Assembly: GCA_034675505.1 (NCBI GenBank)
Contig: JAUCDD010000025.1
Coordinates: 1-64,000, forward strand
Length of the DNA: 64,000 nt
Reading direction: 5' to 3'
From: Melaminivora sp034675505
GTDB lineage: Bacteria > Pseudomonadota > Gammaproteobacteria > Burkholderiales > Burkholderiaceae_C
Shown: positions 37,431 to 46,341 of the stretch, piece by piece
Layout: each line of letters starts with the position of its first letter
How positions within the stretch are numbered: position 1 is the first letter of the stretch
Translations under genes and position numbers: made by a program
Notes under the pieces: model-generated
Databases searched by the model: none
What the model saw: only the letters and a program-made list of their open reading frames with translations
Told to the model about the DNA's origin: nothing

Positions 37431-37942
37431 TGGTTCTCCAGGTAGGCCGCGTCATCGTCCGAGCGCGCGTGCACGCCCATCAGGATGCCGCCCTGCTTGA
37501 TGCCTTCCTCGTATTCCTTGACGCGCTCCTCGGGCATGCTCCAGCCGATCAGCGCGCCCACCAGGCCGCCGCCGGCAGCCCCGGCCCCGGCGCCGGCGAC
37601 GGCGGCGGCGATCGGGCCGGCCACCACCAGGCCCAGGCCGGGCAGGGCCAGCGTGGTGCCCACGGCAGCGATGGCCGCAGCGATGGCGCCCACCGTGCCG
37701 CCGATGGCGCCGCCGATGCCGGCGCCCTTGGCGGCCTTGTTGCCCAGCTCGGTCTCGACGGTGCCGTCGCCGAAGTGGCGCACGCGCGTGTCGTCGGACA
37801 TGACCAGGTTCACGTCATCCGTGGTGTAGCCGCGCGTGTGCGCCGCGCCGTAGGCGGCCTCGGCCGCCTCCCGGTCGGGAAACAGGCCGGTGACGAGATA
37901 GCGCGAGTCGTTGGCCGTGGTGGCCGTGGCGGGGGTGTTCAT
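37394..37942 (-). CDS. General stress protein 17M-like glycine-zipper protein
   Basis: 182 residues. The N-terminus (SRYLVTGLFPDREAAEAAYGAAHTRGYTTDDVNLVMSDDTR) is the flavinylation/general-stress YflT-like domain. A long glycine/alanine zipper (about 70-135, GAGIGGAIGGTVGAIAAAIA...GAGAGAAGGGLVGAL) could insert in a membrane. The C-terminal EEGIKQGGILMGVHARSDDDA repeats the domain's last strand. Common in stress-tolerant betaproteobacteria; molecular role unknown. Confidence 0.8.
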   Translation of the reverse strand: MNTPATATTANDSRYLVTGLFPDREAAEAAYGAAHTRGYTTDDVNLVMSDDTRVRHFGDGTVETELGNKAAKGAGIGGAIGGTVGAIAAAIAAVGTTLALPGLGLVVAGPIAAAVAGAGAGAAGGGLVGALIGWSMPEERVKEYEEGIKQGGILMGVHARSDDDAAYLENQWRSNRGERIYR

Positions 37943-38030
37943 GGGGCGGGTTCCTCTCGAGATTTTTCATGGGTGGCGGCAGCGCGGCGGCGGTCGGGCC
38001 ACTGCGCTGCCGCTGTGCGGGCACGGGGGC

Positions 38031-38516
38031 TCAGTTGCGGTCGGCGCGGGCAGCGCGGTTGCGCGTGCGCTGGCTGGTCGAGCGGGCGCCCATGTTGTCG
38101 CGCTGGGTGCCGGTCATGCCGGTGTCGCTGTTGTTGCCGGACATGGCGCCGCTGCTGGCGCCCGTGCTGCCCGTGGCGCCGGAGGTGCCGGCAGTGCCGG
38201 TATTGCCCGTGGTGCCGGCGTTGTTGCCCATCGCGCCCTGGCTGTTGCTGACCTGGGGCGCGGGCGAGTTGCCGCTGGGCGACGGGTTCACCTGGGCCAT
38301 GTGCGTGGCGTCGCCGGCGCGCTGGGTGGCGCTGGGGCCGGTGCGCACCAGGGTGGCGGTGTCGGCCTGCGGCACGGCGTTGCGCGTCGCCTGGCGGGCT
38401 TCCTGGGGGGTGGTGCCGACGGTGGTCGGCGTGGAGCTGGCCTGGGCCCAGGCGCCCATGGTGGTCAGGGCCAGGGCAGCGGCCAGGGAAAGGGTCTTGG
38501 CAGATGTTTTCAACAT
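38031..38516 (-). CDS. Low-complexity secreted protein
   Basis: 161 residues. Clear signal peptide (MLKTSAKTLSLAAALALTTMGAWA), then a Thr/Gln/Ala part with no fold and a Gly/Ser/Asn/Thr-rich tail (GNTGTAGTSGATGSTGASSGAM), ending basic. No family recognised. Similar in style, not clearly in sequence, to the protein at 42111. Probably a disordered periplasmic or surface protein. Confidence 0.65.
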   Translation of the reverse strand: MLKTSAKTLSLAAALALTTMGAWAQASSTPTTVGTTPQEARQATRNAVPQADTATLVRTGPSATQRAGDATHMAQVNPSPSGNSPAPQVSNSQGAMGNNAGTTGNTGTAGTSGATGSTGASSGAMSGNNSDTGMTGTQRDNMGARSTSQRTRNRAARADRN

Positions 38517-38748
38517 GGCGGTTTCTTCCTTGCAAACGGGTGGTGGATGAACATGCCCCGGTTTCGTCGACAGGCACCGGTGACCGGGACAGCCGTGGCG
38601 GCTCGGGGAATGGCCCCCGGGCCGCCGCCAGTGCTGTAGCCAGTGTTGGCCTGCGCCCCTGGCCGGCCCGTGCAGGAAGTTCCCAAGCCCCTGTAGGCTG
38701 CGTGCCCGGGGCTGCGCCATCGCGCGGCGCGCCGCCGGCGGCCGTTTT

Positions 38749-38810
38749 TGGGTCAAAAGCGCCGCTTGCCGGCGTCTTTCAACGGCCTTCAGCTATCAAA
38801 ATGGTAGTGC
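38749..38810 (+). repeat. Dispersed GCTAT-type repeat, intergenic reference copy
   Basis: TTTTTGGGTCAAAAGC, GCCGCTTGCCGGCGTC, TTTCAACGGC, CTTCAGCTATCAAAATGG. This is the clearest copy in the window. It lies in the 298-nt space between two minus-strand genes (38517-38814), which otherwise shows nothing recognisable; the 3' end of the zinc-ribbon gene abuts it. Confidence 0.65.
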
Positions 38811-38814
38811 TTGA

Positions 38815-39564
38815 TCAGCGCCGGAACCACGACCAGACCAGGTCGATGCCCGCGCCCAGCAGGTCGAACTGCTCGGCCCCGCCCTCCAGCCGCTGGCGCT
38901 GGCGTTCGCGCTGCTCGCGCGAGCGCTCACGTTCCAGGGCGATCAGGGCGTCGGCCAGGGCCTCGGCCGAGTCGCCGCGCGCCGCATGCTGCGCGGCCTG
39001 GCCATAGCGGGCCAGCGCCCGGTCCACCGCCTGCGGGTCCAGCAGCGACAGCGCCGAGCGGCACCAGGGGCAGGCGTGGTCGCGGCGGATGTCCACGTTG
39101 GCGCCGCACGCCGTGCAGGCAATGGTGCCCACGCGGTCCGCCAGCGCCTGGACCTCGGGCGAGGTGAGGTGGCGCACAAAGCCTTTTTCCACCATGAAGG
39201 CGCCAAAGGTGGCGAAGCGCCCATGGCGCGCGGCGCAGCGCCAGGCCACGTAGCGCCCGCCCTGCGCCAGGTCGTAGCCGTGCTGCAGGGCGCCGCTGCA
39301 GCGCGGGCAGTGCAGGCGCTGGGCCAGCGGGCGCTGCTGCTCGTGGCGGCGCGCATGCAGCAGCTCGAACAGCTCCAGCACCGCAGCGGGCGCCAGCCGG
39401 GTGTTTTCCTGCGGGTCGAACCACAGGCCCTGGCAGGCAAAGCACAGGTCCAGCGCCAGGCTGCCCCCGCCGGTGGCAGCAAAGGCCTGCCCGTGCATGG
39501 GCAGGCGGCAGGAGGGGCAGGCGAGCGGGGCAGCGGCGGCGGCGTCCATGGGTGTGTCGTGCAT
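38815..39564 (-). CDS. Zinc-ribbon protein
   Basis: 249 residues with at least three Cys-pair ribbons: CPSCRLPM...CFACQGLWFDP (zf-TFIIB-like, about 15-50), CPRC...C (about 85-115) and CTACGANVD...CPWC (about 148-168), then a helical Arg/Glu-rich region and a short hydrophobic end (LLGAGIDLVWSWF). Likely metal-binding with an unknown partner. Stop lies at the edge of the repeat copy. Not in an evident operon. Confidence 0.75.
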   Translation of the reverse strand: MHDTPMDAAAAAPLACPSCRLPMHGQAFAATGGGSLALDLCFACQGLWFDPQENTRLAPAAVLELFELLHARRHEQQRPLAQRLHCPRCSGALQHGYDLAQGGRYVAWRCAARHGRFATFGAFMVEKGFVRHLTSPEVQALADRVGTIACTACGANVDIRRDHACPWCRSALSLLDPQAVDRALARYGQAAQHAARGDSAEALADALIALERERSREQRERQRQRLEGGAEQFDLLGAGIDLVWSWFRR

Positions 39565-39598
39565 CGCGGGCCTGTTCGGGCGCTGCCCCGGGGGACGT

Positions 39599-40759
39599 TC
39601 AGCCGATGAAGCGCCCGCCGTTGCCCAGCACGCCCAGGTCCACGAAGCGCGAGCCCACGTAGGGCGGCTGGTTGCCGAAGTCCACCATGAAGCCGCCCAG
39701 GTCGAACTGGCGGATGCCGGCCAGCGCGCTGCGCAGCCGGGCCTGGTTCACGTCCTTGCCGGCGCGCTCCAGCCCTTCCAGCAGCACCCGGGCGTTCACG
39801 TAGGCTTCCAGGCTGCTTTGCGAGAACTCGTTGTGGCCGGCCGCACGCATGGCCGCCTGGTAGTCGCGCACCAGCTGCAGCTTGCCGCGCCCGGGGTCGG
39901 GCACCACCATGGTCAGGGCGATGCCGCTGGCCGCCTCGCCCAGCTGCGGCAGGCTGGCGCCGGGCAGCGTCACGCTCAGCCCGGCCATCAGCACCCCGGG
40001 CAGCTGCGTGCGGATGCCGCGCACCAGGTCGACCGACACCATGCCGGCCGTGGCCAGCAGCACCGCCGAGGGCTTGCCGGCGGCCAGGGTCTGCAGGGCC
40101 TGCGGCAGGTTCTTGCCGTCGGTGGCCACCGCGGCCTGGGCGGCCGGCGCCATGCCCAGCTTCTTCAGCGACGCAGTGGCCACCTCCAGCAATTCGCGGC
40201 CGTAGCCGTTGTCCAGGTAGGCGACGGCCAGCCCCTTCAGGCCCATGCCGGCCAGGCGCTCGATCAGGCGCTGCACCTCGTCGGTGTAGCTGGCGCGCAC
40301 ATGGAACACGTTGCGCAGCGGCTTGCGCAGCGAGGCCGCGCCGGTGAACGGGGCGACGTGCGGCAGCCCGGACTCCTCCAGCAGCGGCAGGATGGCGGTG
40401 TTGTTGGGCGTGCCCACGCACGACAGCAGGGCCAGCGCGCTGCCCTGTGCGATGACCTGGCGCACGTTGGCCAGCGTGCGGTCGGGCACATAGGCGTCGT
40501 CCATGATCTGCAGCTGCACGGTGCGCCCGTGGATGCCGCCCCGCGCGTTGGCCTGGGCCAGCGCCGCGCCCGCGCCCAGCTGGATGTCCTTGCCAAAGCC
40601 CTGCAGCGGCCCGGTGGTGGGGGCCGAGCAGGCGATGGCCACCGACTTGGCCGACACGCCGGCGCCGTCCTGCGCGTGGGCGGCGCGCAGCAGCGCGGGC
40701 GCGGTCAGGACGGCAGCGCTGCTGCGGCAGGCGAGGGAGACGAAGTGGCGACGGTCCAT
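39599..40759 (-). CDS. Branched-chain amino-acid-type ABC transporter substrate-binding protein
   Basis: 386 residues, type I periplasmic binding protein (Peripla_BP_6). The signal with twin-Arg (MDRRHFVSLACRSSAAVLTAPALLRAAHAQ) may use Tat. Mature protein opens KSVAIACSAPTTGPLQGFGKDIQLGAGAALAQANARGGIHGR, the Leu/Ile/Val-binding-protein pattern. No permease or ATPase is adjacent, so it is an orphan binding protein, as is common in Comamonadaceae. Ligand unknown. Confidence 0.87.
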   Translation of the reverse strand: MDRRHFVSLACRSSAAVLTAPALLRAAHAQDGAGVSAKSVAIACSAPTTGPLQGFGKDIQLGAGAALAQANARGGIHGRTVQLQIMDDAYVPDRTLANVRQVIAQGSALALLSCVGTPNNTAILPLLEESGLPHVAPFTGAASLRKPLRNVFHVRASYTDEVQRLIERLAGMGLKGLAVAYLDNGYGRELLEVATASLKKLGMAPAAQAAVATDGKNLPQALQTLAAGKPSAVLLATAGMVSVDLVRGIRTQLPGVLMAGLSVTLPGASLPQLGEAASGIALTMVVPDPGRGKLQLVRDYQAAMRAAGHNEFSQSSLEAYVNARVLLEGLERAGKDVNQARLRSALAGIRQFDLGGFMVDFGNQPPYVGSRFVDLGVLGNGGRFIG

Positions 40760-40937
40760 GGCGGGTGGGGGTGAGGGCTGGAGGGGGAGGGCGGCGCTGC
40801 GGCGGCCCCGGAGGCAGCGCGGGCCGGGCTGGCATCAATAATGCCGGCTGCCCTGGCCGCGCCCACGGCAGCCGGCGATTCTACGGATGCCCGGCCGGCT
40901 TGTGCGCGGCTGTCCGATTCTTGTGGAGAACCCCGTC

Positions 40938-41360
40938 ATGACCATCTGGACCCGACCCCTCACCCTGGACGCGCTCAACGCCGTCAGCGCCGGCACGGCC
41001 GTGTCGCACCTGGGAATCGAATTCACCGAGTTCGGCCCCGACTGGCTGCGCGCGCGCGTGCCGGTGGACGAGCGCACGCGCCAGCCCTACGGCCTGCTGC
41101 ACGGCGGCGTGAGCGTGGTGCTGGCCGAGACCCTGGGCTCGGTGGGAGCGGCCAGCTCCTGCCCCGAGGGCCACCGCGCGGTGGGCCTGGAGATCAACGC
41201 CAACCACCTGCGCGGCGCCACCGGGGGCTGGGTGACGGGCACGGCGCGACGGCTGCACGCCGGCCGTACCACCCAGGTCTGGCAGATCGAGCTGGCCAAC
41301 GAGGCGGGCGAACTCACCTGCGTCTCGCGCATCACCATGGCCATCCTGGCGCCGCGCTGA
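40938..41360 (+). CDS. Hotdog-fold thioesterase (PaaI/YdiI type)
   Basis: 140 residues. Hotdog motif RQPYGLLHGGVSVVLAETLGSVGA at about 50-75, with the catalytic Glu, and CVSRITMAIL as the last strand. The match to YdiI/MenI-type acyl-CoA thioesterases is close. It would hydrolyse an aromatic or acyl CoA ester in the cytoplasm. ATG at 40938 follows GGAGAAC. Convergent with the cobalamin adenosyltransferase 13 nt away. Confidence 0.88.
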   Translation: MTIWTRPLTLDALNAVSAGTAVSHLGIEFTEFGPDWLRARVPVDERTRQPYGLLHGGVSVVLAETLGSVGAASSCPEGHRAVGLEINANHLRGATGGWVTGTARRLHAGRTTQVWQIELANEAGELTCVSRITMAILAPR

Positions 41361-41373
41361 AGGCCTTCGGCGC

Positions 41374-41955
41374 TCAGCTTTCGTCCTGTCCCCGCTTCAG
41401 GCGCTCGCTCGACCAGTACACCTCGGCGCCCGCCGAGCCGTCCGGGCGGTGGCGGTTGAGCACCCGCGCCAGCACGAACAGCAGGTCCGACAGCCGGTTC
41501 AGGTACTGGCGCGGCGCGGCGCGCATGGCCTCCTCCAGCTGCAGCGCGACCACCGAGCGCTCGGCGCGCCGCGCCACGGTGCGGCACACATGGGCCTGCG
41601 CCGCGGCGCGCGTGCCCGCCGGCAGGATGAACTCCTGCAGGCGCGGCAGGCCGGCGTTGAATTGCGCCAGTGCCTGGTCGAGCTGCAGCAGCGCCGGCTC
41701 CTGCAGCAGTTCGTAGCCGGGGAGGGACAGCTCGCCGCCGAGGTTGAACAGCTGGTGCTGCACGTCGATCAGCAGCTCGCGCACCTGCTGCGGCAGCTCC
41801 TCGCACAGCAGCAGCCCGATGTGGCTGTTGAGCTCATCGACATCGCCCAGCGCATGCGGGCGGCCGCTGGCCTTGGAGACGCGCGTGTTGTCGCCCAGCC
41901 CGGTGCTGCCGTCGTCGCCGGTGCGCGTGGCGATCTGTGTCAAGCGGTTACCCAT
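41374..41955 (-). CDS. Cob(I)yrinic acid a,c-diamide adenosyltransferase (PduO type)
   Basis: Adenosylates cob(I)alamin with ATP to give coenzyme B12. 193 residues. ATP-binding N-terminus TRTGDDGSTGLGDNTRVSKASGR, VDELNSHIGL, and the C-terminal catalytic helix VCRTVARRAERSVV with YLNRLSDLLFVLAR. Start 41955 yields MGNRLTQIATRTGDDG, the usual form; an ATG six codons upstream is possible. No B12-dependent enzyme is in the window. Confidence 0.93.
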   Translation of the reverse strand: MGNRLTQIATRTGDDGSTGLGDNTRVSKASGRPHALGDVDELNSHIGLLLCEELPQQVRELLIDVQHQLFNLGGELSLPGYELLQEPALLQLDQALAQFNAGLPRLQEFILPAGTRAAAQAHVCRTVARRAERSVVALQLEEAMRAAPRQYLNRLSDLLFVLARVLNRHRPDGSAGAEVYWSSERLKRGQDES

Positions 41956-42110
41956 GGCGCTGATTCCTTCCATTGCCCTGTTCCGGGCGATTGTGGGTTA
42001 CATGTGGCCGGTCAATTGTGGCGTTGGGCAACAGTGGGCAAAAGCGCTGGCCGATGCGCGGGCGCTGCAGTGCAATGCAGCCGTACCTACACACCAAGGA
42101 AAACGCCACC

Positions 42111-42602
42111 ATGAAATCCTCCACCCCCCTCTGCACCCGCAAGACCCCCGCCGGCATCCGAGTCCTGGCGCTGGGCGCCGCCCTGGCCCTGGGCGCCGGC
42201 CTGGCCCAGGCGCAAACGTCCGGCCCGGACGCAAGCCGCCCGGTCTCGCCCTTTGCCGCGATGGGCCAGTCCACCGCGCCGCACACCACCAATTCCCAGT
42301 CCGCCGTGAGCCCGGACAAGAAAGCCCAGGGCACCACCGGCGCCTCGGGCAGCGGCATGAACAGCGGCATGAGCAGCGGGGCCAATGCCTCCGGCACCTC
42401 GGCCGAATTGCAGGGCCGCTCCAACATTCCCCCGGGCACGCCTGGCGCCTCGGACGGCAAGCACCGCAAGGGCCACAAGAACGCCAGCGGCAACCGGCAC
42501 GACAGCAGCGCCACGGCCTCCGACCTGCAGGGCCGCTCCAACCTGCCGCACGCCACGCCGGGCGCGCCCAAGACCGACCCGTCCTCGACCAGCGCGCGCT
42601 GA
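42111..42602 (+). CDS. Low-complexity secreted protein with two similar motifs
   Basis: 163 residues. Signal peptide (VLALGAALALGAGLAQA), then Ser/Gly/Asn/Met-rich disordered sequence. Two related blocks occur: AELQGRSNIPPGTPGAS and SDLQGRSNLPHATPGAP, about 45 residues apart, linked by a basic KHRKGHKNASG stretch. Upstream AAGGA precedes the ATG. No known family. Perhaps a periplasmic or surface-binding peptide carrier. Confidence 0.65.
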   Translation: MKSSTPLCTRKTPAGIRVLALGAALALGAGLAQAQTSGPDASRPVSPFAAMGQSTAPHTTNSQSAVSPDKKAQGTTGASGSGMNSGMSSGANASGTSAELQGRSNIPPGTPGASDGKHRKGHKNASGNRHDSSATASDLQGRSNLPHATPGAPKTDPSSTSAR

Positions 42603-42681
42603 GCGGCGCGCGGCGCAGCGCCTGGCCGCGCCGCCGCCTTCCTAGAATGGCCGCCTTGTCGTTTGCTCCACGAGGCTTGCC

Positions 42682-44106
42682 ATGACCGCCTGCGCCAGCG
42701 CACCCGCCACCCGACCGCACCCCGCCCAGGGCGCACCGCAACCGCTGCTGCAGGCGCTGGCCGAGCGCTTCGGCGCGGGCCGCTTCAGCACCGCCCTGGC
42801 GGTGCGCGAGCAGCACGGCCGCGATGAAGGCTCGATCTCGGCACCGCCGCCTGCGGGCGTGGTCTTTGCCGAGAGCGTGCAGGACGTGCAGGACGCCGTG
42901 CGCCTGGCCGCGCAGCACGCCACCCCGGTCATCGCCTACGGCGCCGGCTCGTCGCTGGAGGGGCACCTGCTGGCCGTGCAGGGCGGCATCAGCCTGGATG
43001 TCTCCCGCATGAACCAGGTGCTGTCCATAGACGCCGACGACCTCACCGTCACCGTGCAGCCGGGCATCACGCGCAAGGCCTTGAACGAGGCCATCAAGCA
43101 CACCGGCCTGTTCTTTCCCATCGACCCGGGCGCGGACGCCAGCATCGGCGGCATGGCCGCCACGCGCGCTTCCGGCACCAACGCCGTGCGCTACGGCACC
43201 ATGCGCGAGAACGTGCTGGCGCTGCAGGTGGTCACCGCTGCCGGCGAGGCCATCCGCACCGGCACCCGGGCGAGAAAGAGCAGCGCCGGCTACGACCTCA
43301 CTCGGCTGATGGTGGGCAGCGAAGGCACGCTGGGGATCTTTACCGAGGTCACGCTGCGCCTGTATCCGCTGCCGGAGGCGGTGAGCGCTGCGGTCTGCTC
43401 GTTCCCGAGCATCGAGGCGGCGGTGCGCACGGTGATCCAGACCATCCAGATGGGCGTGCCCATCGCCCGCGTGGAACTGATCGATGTGAACAGCGTGCGC
43501 GTGGTCAACGCCCACAGCAAGCTGGGCCTGCGCGAGGAGCCCATGCTGCTGATGGAATTCCACGGCTCGCCCGCCGGCGTGCAGGAGCAGGCCGAGGTGG
43601 TGCAGCAGATCGCCCAGGAATGGGGCGGCAATGCGTTCGAGTGGGCCACCACGCCCGAGGAGCGCTCGCGGCTGTGGACGGCGCGGCACAACGCCTACTT
43701 CGCCGCCGTGCAGAGCCGCCCGGGCTGCAAGGCCATCAGCACCGACACCTGCGTGCCCATCTCGCGCCTGGCCGACTGCCTGCTCGATTCGGTGGCCGAG
43801 GCCGACGCCAGCGGCATCCCGTACTTCCTGGTCGGCCACGTGGGCGACGGCAACTTCCACTTCGGCTACCTGCTGGACCCGAACCGGCCCGAGGAGCGCG
43901 AGACGGCCGAGCGGCTGAACCACCAGCTCGTCGCCCGCGCCCTGGAGCTGGGCGGCACCTGCACCGGCGAGCACGGCGTGGGCATCCACAAGATGGGTTT
44001 CCTGGTGGACGAGGCGGGCGAGGGCGCGGTGCAGATGATGCGCGCCATCAAGCGCGCGCTGGACCCGCACAACATCCTGAACCCGGGCAAGATCTTCGCG
44101 ATATGA
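42682..44106 (+). CDS. FAD-linked D-lactate/glycolate-type dehydrogenase
   Basis: 474 residues. The N-terminal PCMH FAD domain (PVIAYGAGSSLEGHLLAVQGGISLDVSRMNQVL, FPIDPGADASIGGMAATRASGTNAVRYGT) and C-terminal FAD-oxidase C domain (HVGDGNFHFGYLLDP, GGTCTGEHGVGIHKMGFL, ILNPGKI) are complete. Best reading is D-lactate dehydrogenase (cytochrome)/GlcD-like, oxidising a D-2-hydroxy acid and passing electrons to quinone or cytochrome c. It has no GlcE/GlcF partner nearby, which favours the single-subunit lactate form. Confidence 0.87.
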   Translation: MTACASAPATRPHPAQGAPQPLLQALAERFGAGRFSTALAVREQHGRDEGSISAPPPAGVVFAESVQDVQDAVRLAAQHATPVIAYGAGSSLEGHLLAVQGGISLDVSRMNQVLSIDADDLTVTVQPGITRKALNEAIKHTGLFFPIDPGADASIGGMAATRASGTNAVRYGTMRENVLALQVVTAAGEAIRTGTRARKSSAGYDLTRLMVGSEGTLGIFTEVTLRLYPLPEAVSAAVCSFPSIEAAVRTVIQTIQMGVPIARVELIDVNSVRVVNAHSKLGLREEPMLLMEFHGSPAGVQEQAEVVQQIAQEWGGNAFEWATTPEERSRLWTARHNAYFAAVQSRPGCKAISTDTCVPISRLADCLLDSVAEADASGIPYFLVGHVGDGNFHFGYLLDPNRPEERETAERLNHQLVARALELGGTCTGEHGVGIHKMGFLVDEAGEGAVQMMRAIKRALDPHNILNPGKIFAI

Positions 44107-44185
44107 GCAGCAGCCTGCGGGGCTTGCACGGCCTGCCCTGCATGGCGGCGCCGGCCGTGAAGGCTTTGCGCCGTGCCCGGGGCGC

Positions 44186-45271
44186 TCAGGCCGCGCCAGC
44201 GGCAGGCGGCCGCAGCTCGAATGCGAACTCGGCATGGCCCGTCACCTCGCCACGGGTATTGAGCATCGGCGGGCGATGGAACGCCGCCAGCCGCGCGCGC
44301 TGGTCGGCCGAGCCCAGCTGCAGCCGCTCCAGCAGCTCGCACACCACCATGGACAGCACGGCGACGTTGCCATCCTCGACCTTGACGGCGATGCCCAGGG
44401 CGCCTTCGGCGCCCAGCGCCTGCGTCTGCGCACTGGCGCGCACGCCCAGGCCGTAGCAGCCGTCGGCGCCGGTCTTGCCGACCAGGGCGCCGCCGAATGC
44501 CTGCATCAGCTGCGTGCAGAACCGCCCCTCGCCGGCCACCAGTTCGGGGTGCTGCGTCATCGCGCGGTAGATGCGCGCCAGGCCGGCGCCCTGCGGTGCC
44601 AGCTCCCGGGGCAGCGCCGCCTGGCCGGCCGCCTCGGCCAGCCGGGCGAACAGCGTGGCCAGGCCCCGCAGGGCGCACGCCGGCGTGGGCAGGTTGCAGC
44701 CGTCGACGGCCCATTGCACGGCGTCTTGCGGCAGGCCGCACAGGTCCGCGAACGTGGCGCGCACACGGCCCTGCAGCGCATGGCCGGGCAGGTGGTAGCC
44801 CTGCGCCGGCAGGCCCAGCGCCCGCGCGGCGGCCAGCATGCCCACGTGCTTGCCCGAGCAGTTGCTGCACACGGCGGTGGGCGTGAAGCCGCGCCGCACC
44901 CATTCGCGCGCCACGGCCTCGGAGATCGGCGGGTGCCCGCCGCATTCGAGCTCGGACTCCGCCGCGCCCACGCGCGCCAGCATGGAGCGTGCGCGCTCGA
45001 TGTGCCGGTCCTCGCTGCTGTGCGAGGCGCACATGAGCGCCAGGTCGGCGTCCTGCAGCGCGAACCGCTGCAGCGCGCCGCTCTCCAGGATGGCCAGCGC
45101 CTGCGCCGGCTTGGCGGCCGAGCGCGGCAGCGTCACGCGCTCGGGGTCGCCGCTGGACAGCAGCAGCCGGCCGCGCGCGTCCACCACGGCGATGTGGGCG
45201 GCATGGGTGTTCTCGACCGCGGCGCCGCGGTAGGTGACGACGGCGGCGGCCGCGGATGCGCAGGCAGGCAT
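44186..45271 (-). CDS. Asparaginase (asparaginase II/thermolabile family)
   Basis: 361 residues. Asparaginase_II fold: VVTYRGAAVENTHAAHIAVVDARGRLLLSSGDPERVTLPRSAAKPAQALAILESG (residues about 12-70), MCASHSSEDRHIERARSML, HPPISEA, and CSNCSGKHVGMLAAA. Hydrolyses L-asparagine to aspartate and ammonia; family members are cytoplasmic. Start 45271 is assumed. The lead residues ACASAAAAVVTYRG are not strongly signal-like. Confidence 0.88.
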   Translation of the reverse strand: MPACASAAAAVVTYRGAAVENTHAAHIAVVDARGRLLLSSGDPERVTLPRSAAKPAQALAILESGALQRFALQDADLALMCASHSSEDRHIERARSMLARVGAAESELECGGHPPISEAVAREWVRRGFTPTAVCSNCSGKHVGMLAAARALGLPAQGYHLPGHALQGRVRATFADLCGLPQDAVQWAVDGCNLPTPACALRGLATLFARLAEAAGQAALPRELAPQGAGLARIYRAMTQHPELVAGEGRFCTQLMQAFGGALVGKTGADGCYGLGVRASAQTQALGAEGALGIAVKVEDGNVAVLSMVVCELLERLQLGSADQRARLAAFHRPPMLNTRGEVTGHAEFAFELRPPAAGAA

Positions 45272-45546
45272 GGAGTTCTTCCTTCAGGACATGCAGGCGC
45301 GCAGTCTAGGGGAGGGCGGCGCGCGCTGCAGGCCCTGGGGGCTGCGCCGGGGCCTCGGGCCTGCGGCCGGCCAGCGCCGTTTGCCCCGCGCGTTTCATCG
45401 GCCTGTGCTGACAGACGGCAGCCCGCGCCTGTTCCTACGATGGCCGCAACCATTTCCGCCTTCAGGAGCCCGCATGCCAGCCATTCCCCTTCTTGTCCTG
45501 CCCGCGCGCAGCATGTCCCACGGCGGCGAACCCGCAGGCACGCAGC

Positions 45547-46341
45547 ATGGCGCCGCGTAACGCCCCGCTGCTCGCGCTGCTGGCCGCCCTGGCGCTGCCG
45601 GCCGCCCATGGTCAGGTGGCTCCGGCCGCCGCGCCGTCGCCGGCCCTGGGCCTGCCGGGCAACCCGGCGCCGCCCCCGGCGCCGGCGCCCAGCGCCGCCA
45701 TCGGCCAGCAGATCGCCGCCAAGGGCTCCGCGCAGGGCGCGGCAGCCTGCATCACCTGCCATGGCGAGCGCGGCGAGGGCAGCGCTGCCTTCCCGCGCCT
45801 GGCCGGCACCGGCAGCCAGTACCTGCGCGAGCAGCTCGACGCCTTTGCCGACGCCAGCCGCGCCAATCCCATCATGGCGCCCATCGCCAAGGCGCTCACG
45901 CCGCACGAGCGCGCCTCGCTGGCGCTGTACTACAGCCGCCTGAAGCCCCCGGCCATGGCCACCGAGGCGCGCGCCGATGCGCGCCCGACCGACGCCGGCG
46001 CCTGGCTGGCCGCGCGCGGCCGCTGGGCCGACGGCCTGCCCGCCTGCGCGCAGTGCCACGGGCCGGGCGGGCAGGGCGTGGGCGAGCAGTTCCCGCCGCT
46101 GGCCGGCCTGCCGGCCAGCTACATCGCCGAGCAGCTGAAGGCCTGGCGCAGCAATACCCGTCCGCCCGGGCCGCTGAAGCTGATGGTGGCGGTGGCCGCC
46201 AAGCTGAGAGACGCCGACATCACCGCCGTGTCCGCGCACTACGCCGCGCTGGGCCGCCAGGACAGCAGCGTGCCCGCCGTGGCCGCTGCGGCCGTCCCCG
46301 CCAGCGCCGCAGCCGCGCAGCAGAAAGGCAGCAAGCTATGA
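45547..46341 (+). CDS. tsdB: Diheme c-type cytochrome TsdB
   Basis: 264 residues, exported (signal about 1-22, ending AAHGQ). Two class I c-heme domains: first CITCHGERGEGSAAFPRLAG (about 76-155), second CAQCHGPGGQGVGEQFPPLAG (about 172-240), each with a distal Met candidate (IMAPIAK; LMVAVAAK). It overlaps tsdA by 4 nt (ATGA). TsdB accepts or delivers electrons for the thiosulfate dehydrogenase TsdA. Start 45547 gives a normal signal peptide; further upstream starts give none. Confidence 0.88.
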   Translation: MAPRNAPLLALLAALALPAAHGQVAPAAAPSPALGLPGNPAPPPAPAPSAAIGQQIAAKGSAQGAAACITCHGERGEGSAAFPRLAGTGSQYLREQLDAFADASRANPIMAPIAKALTPHERASLALYYSRLKPPAMATEARADARPTDAGAWLAARGRWADGLPACAQCHGPGGQGVGEQFPPLAGLPASYIAEQLKAWRSNTRPPGPLKLMVAVAAKLRDADITAVSAHYAALGRQDSSVPAVAAAAVPASAAAAQQKGSKL

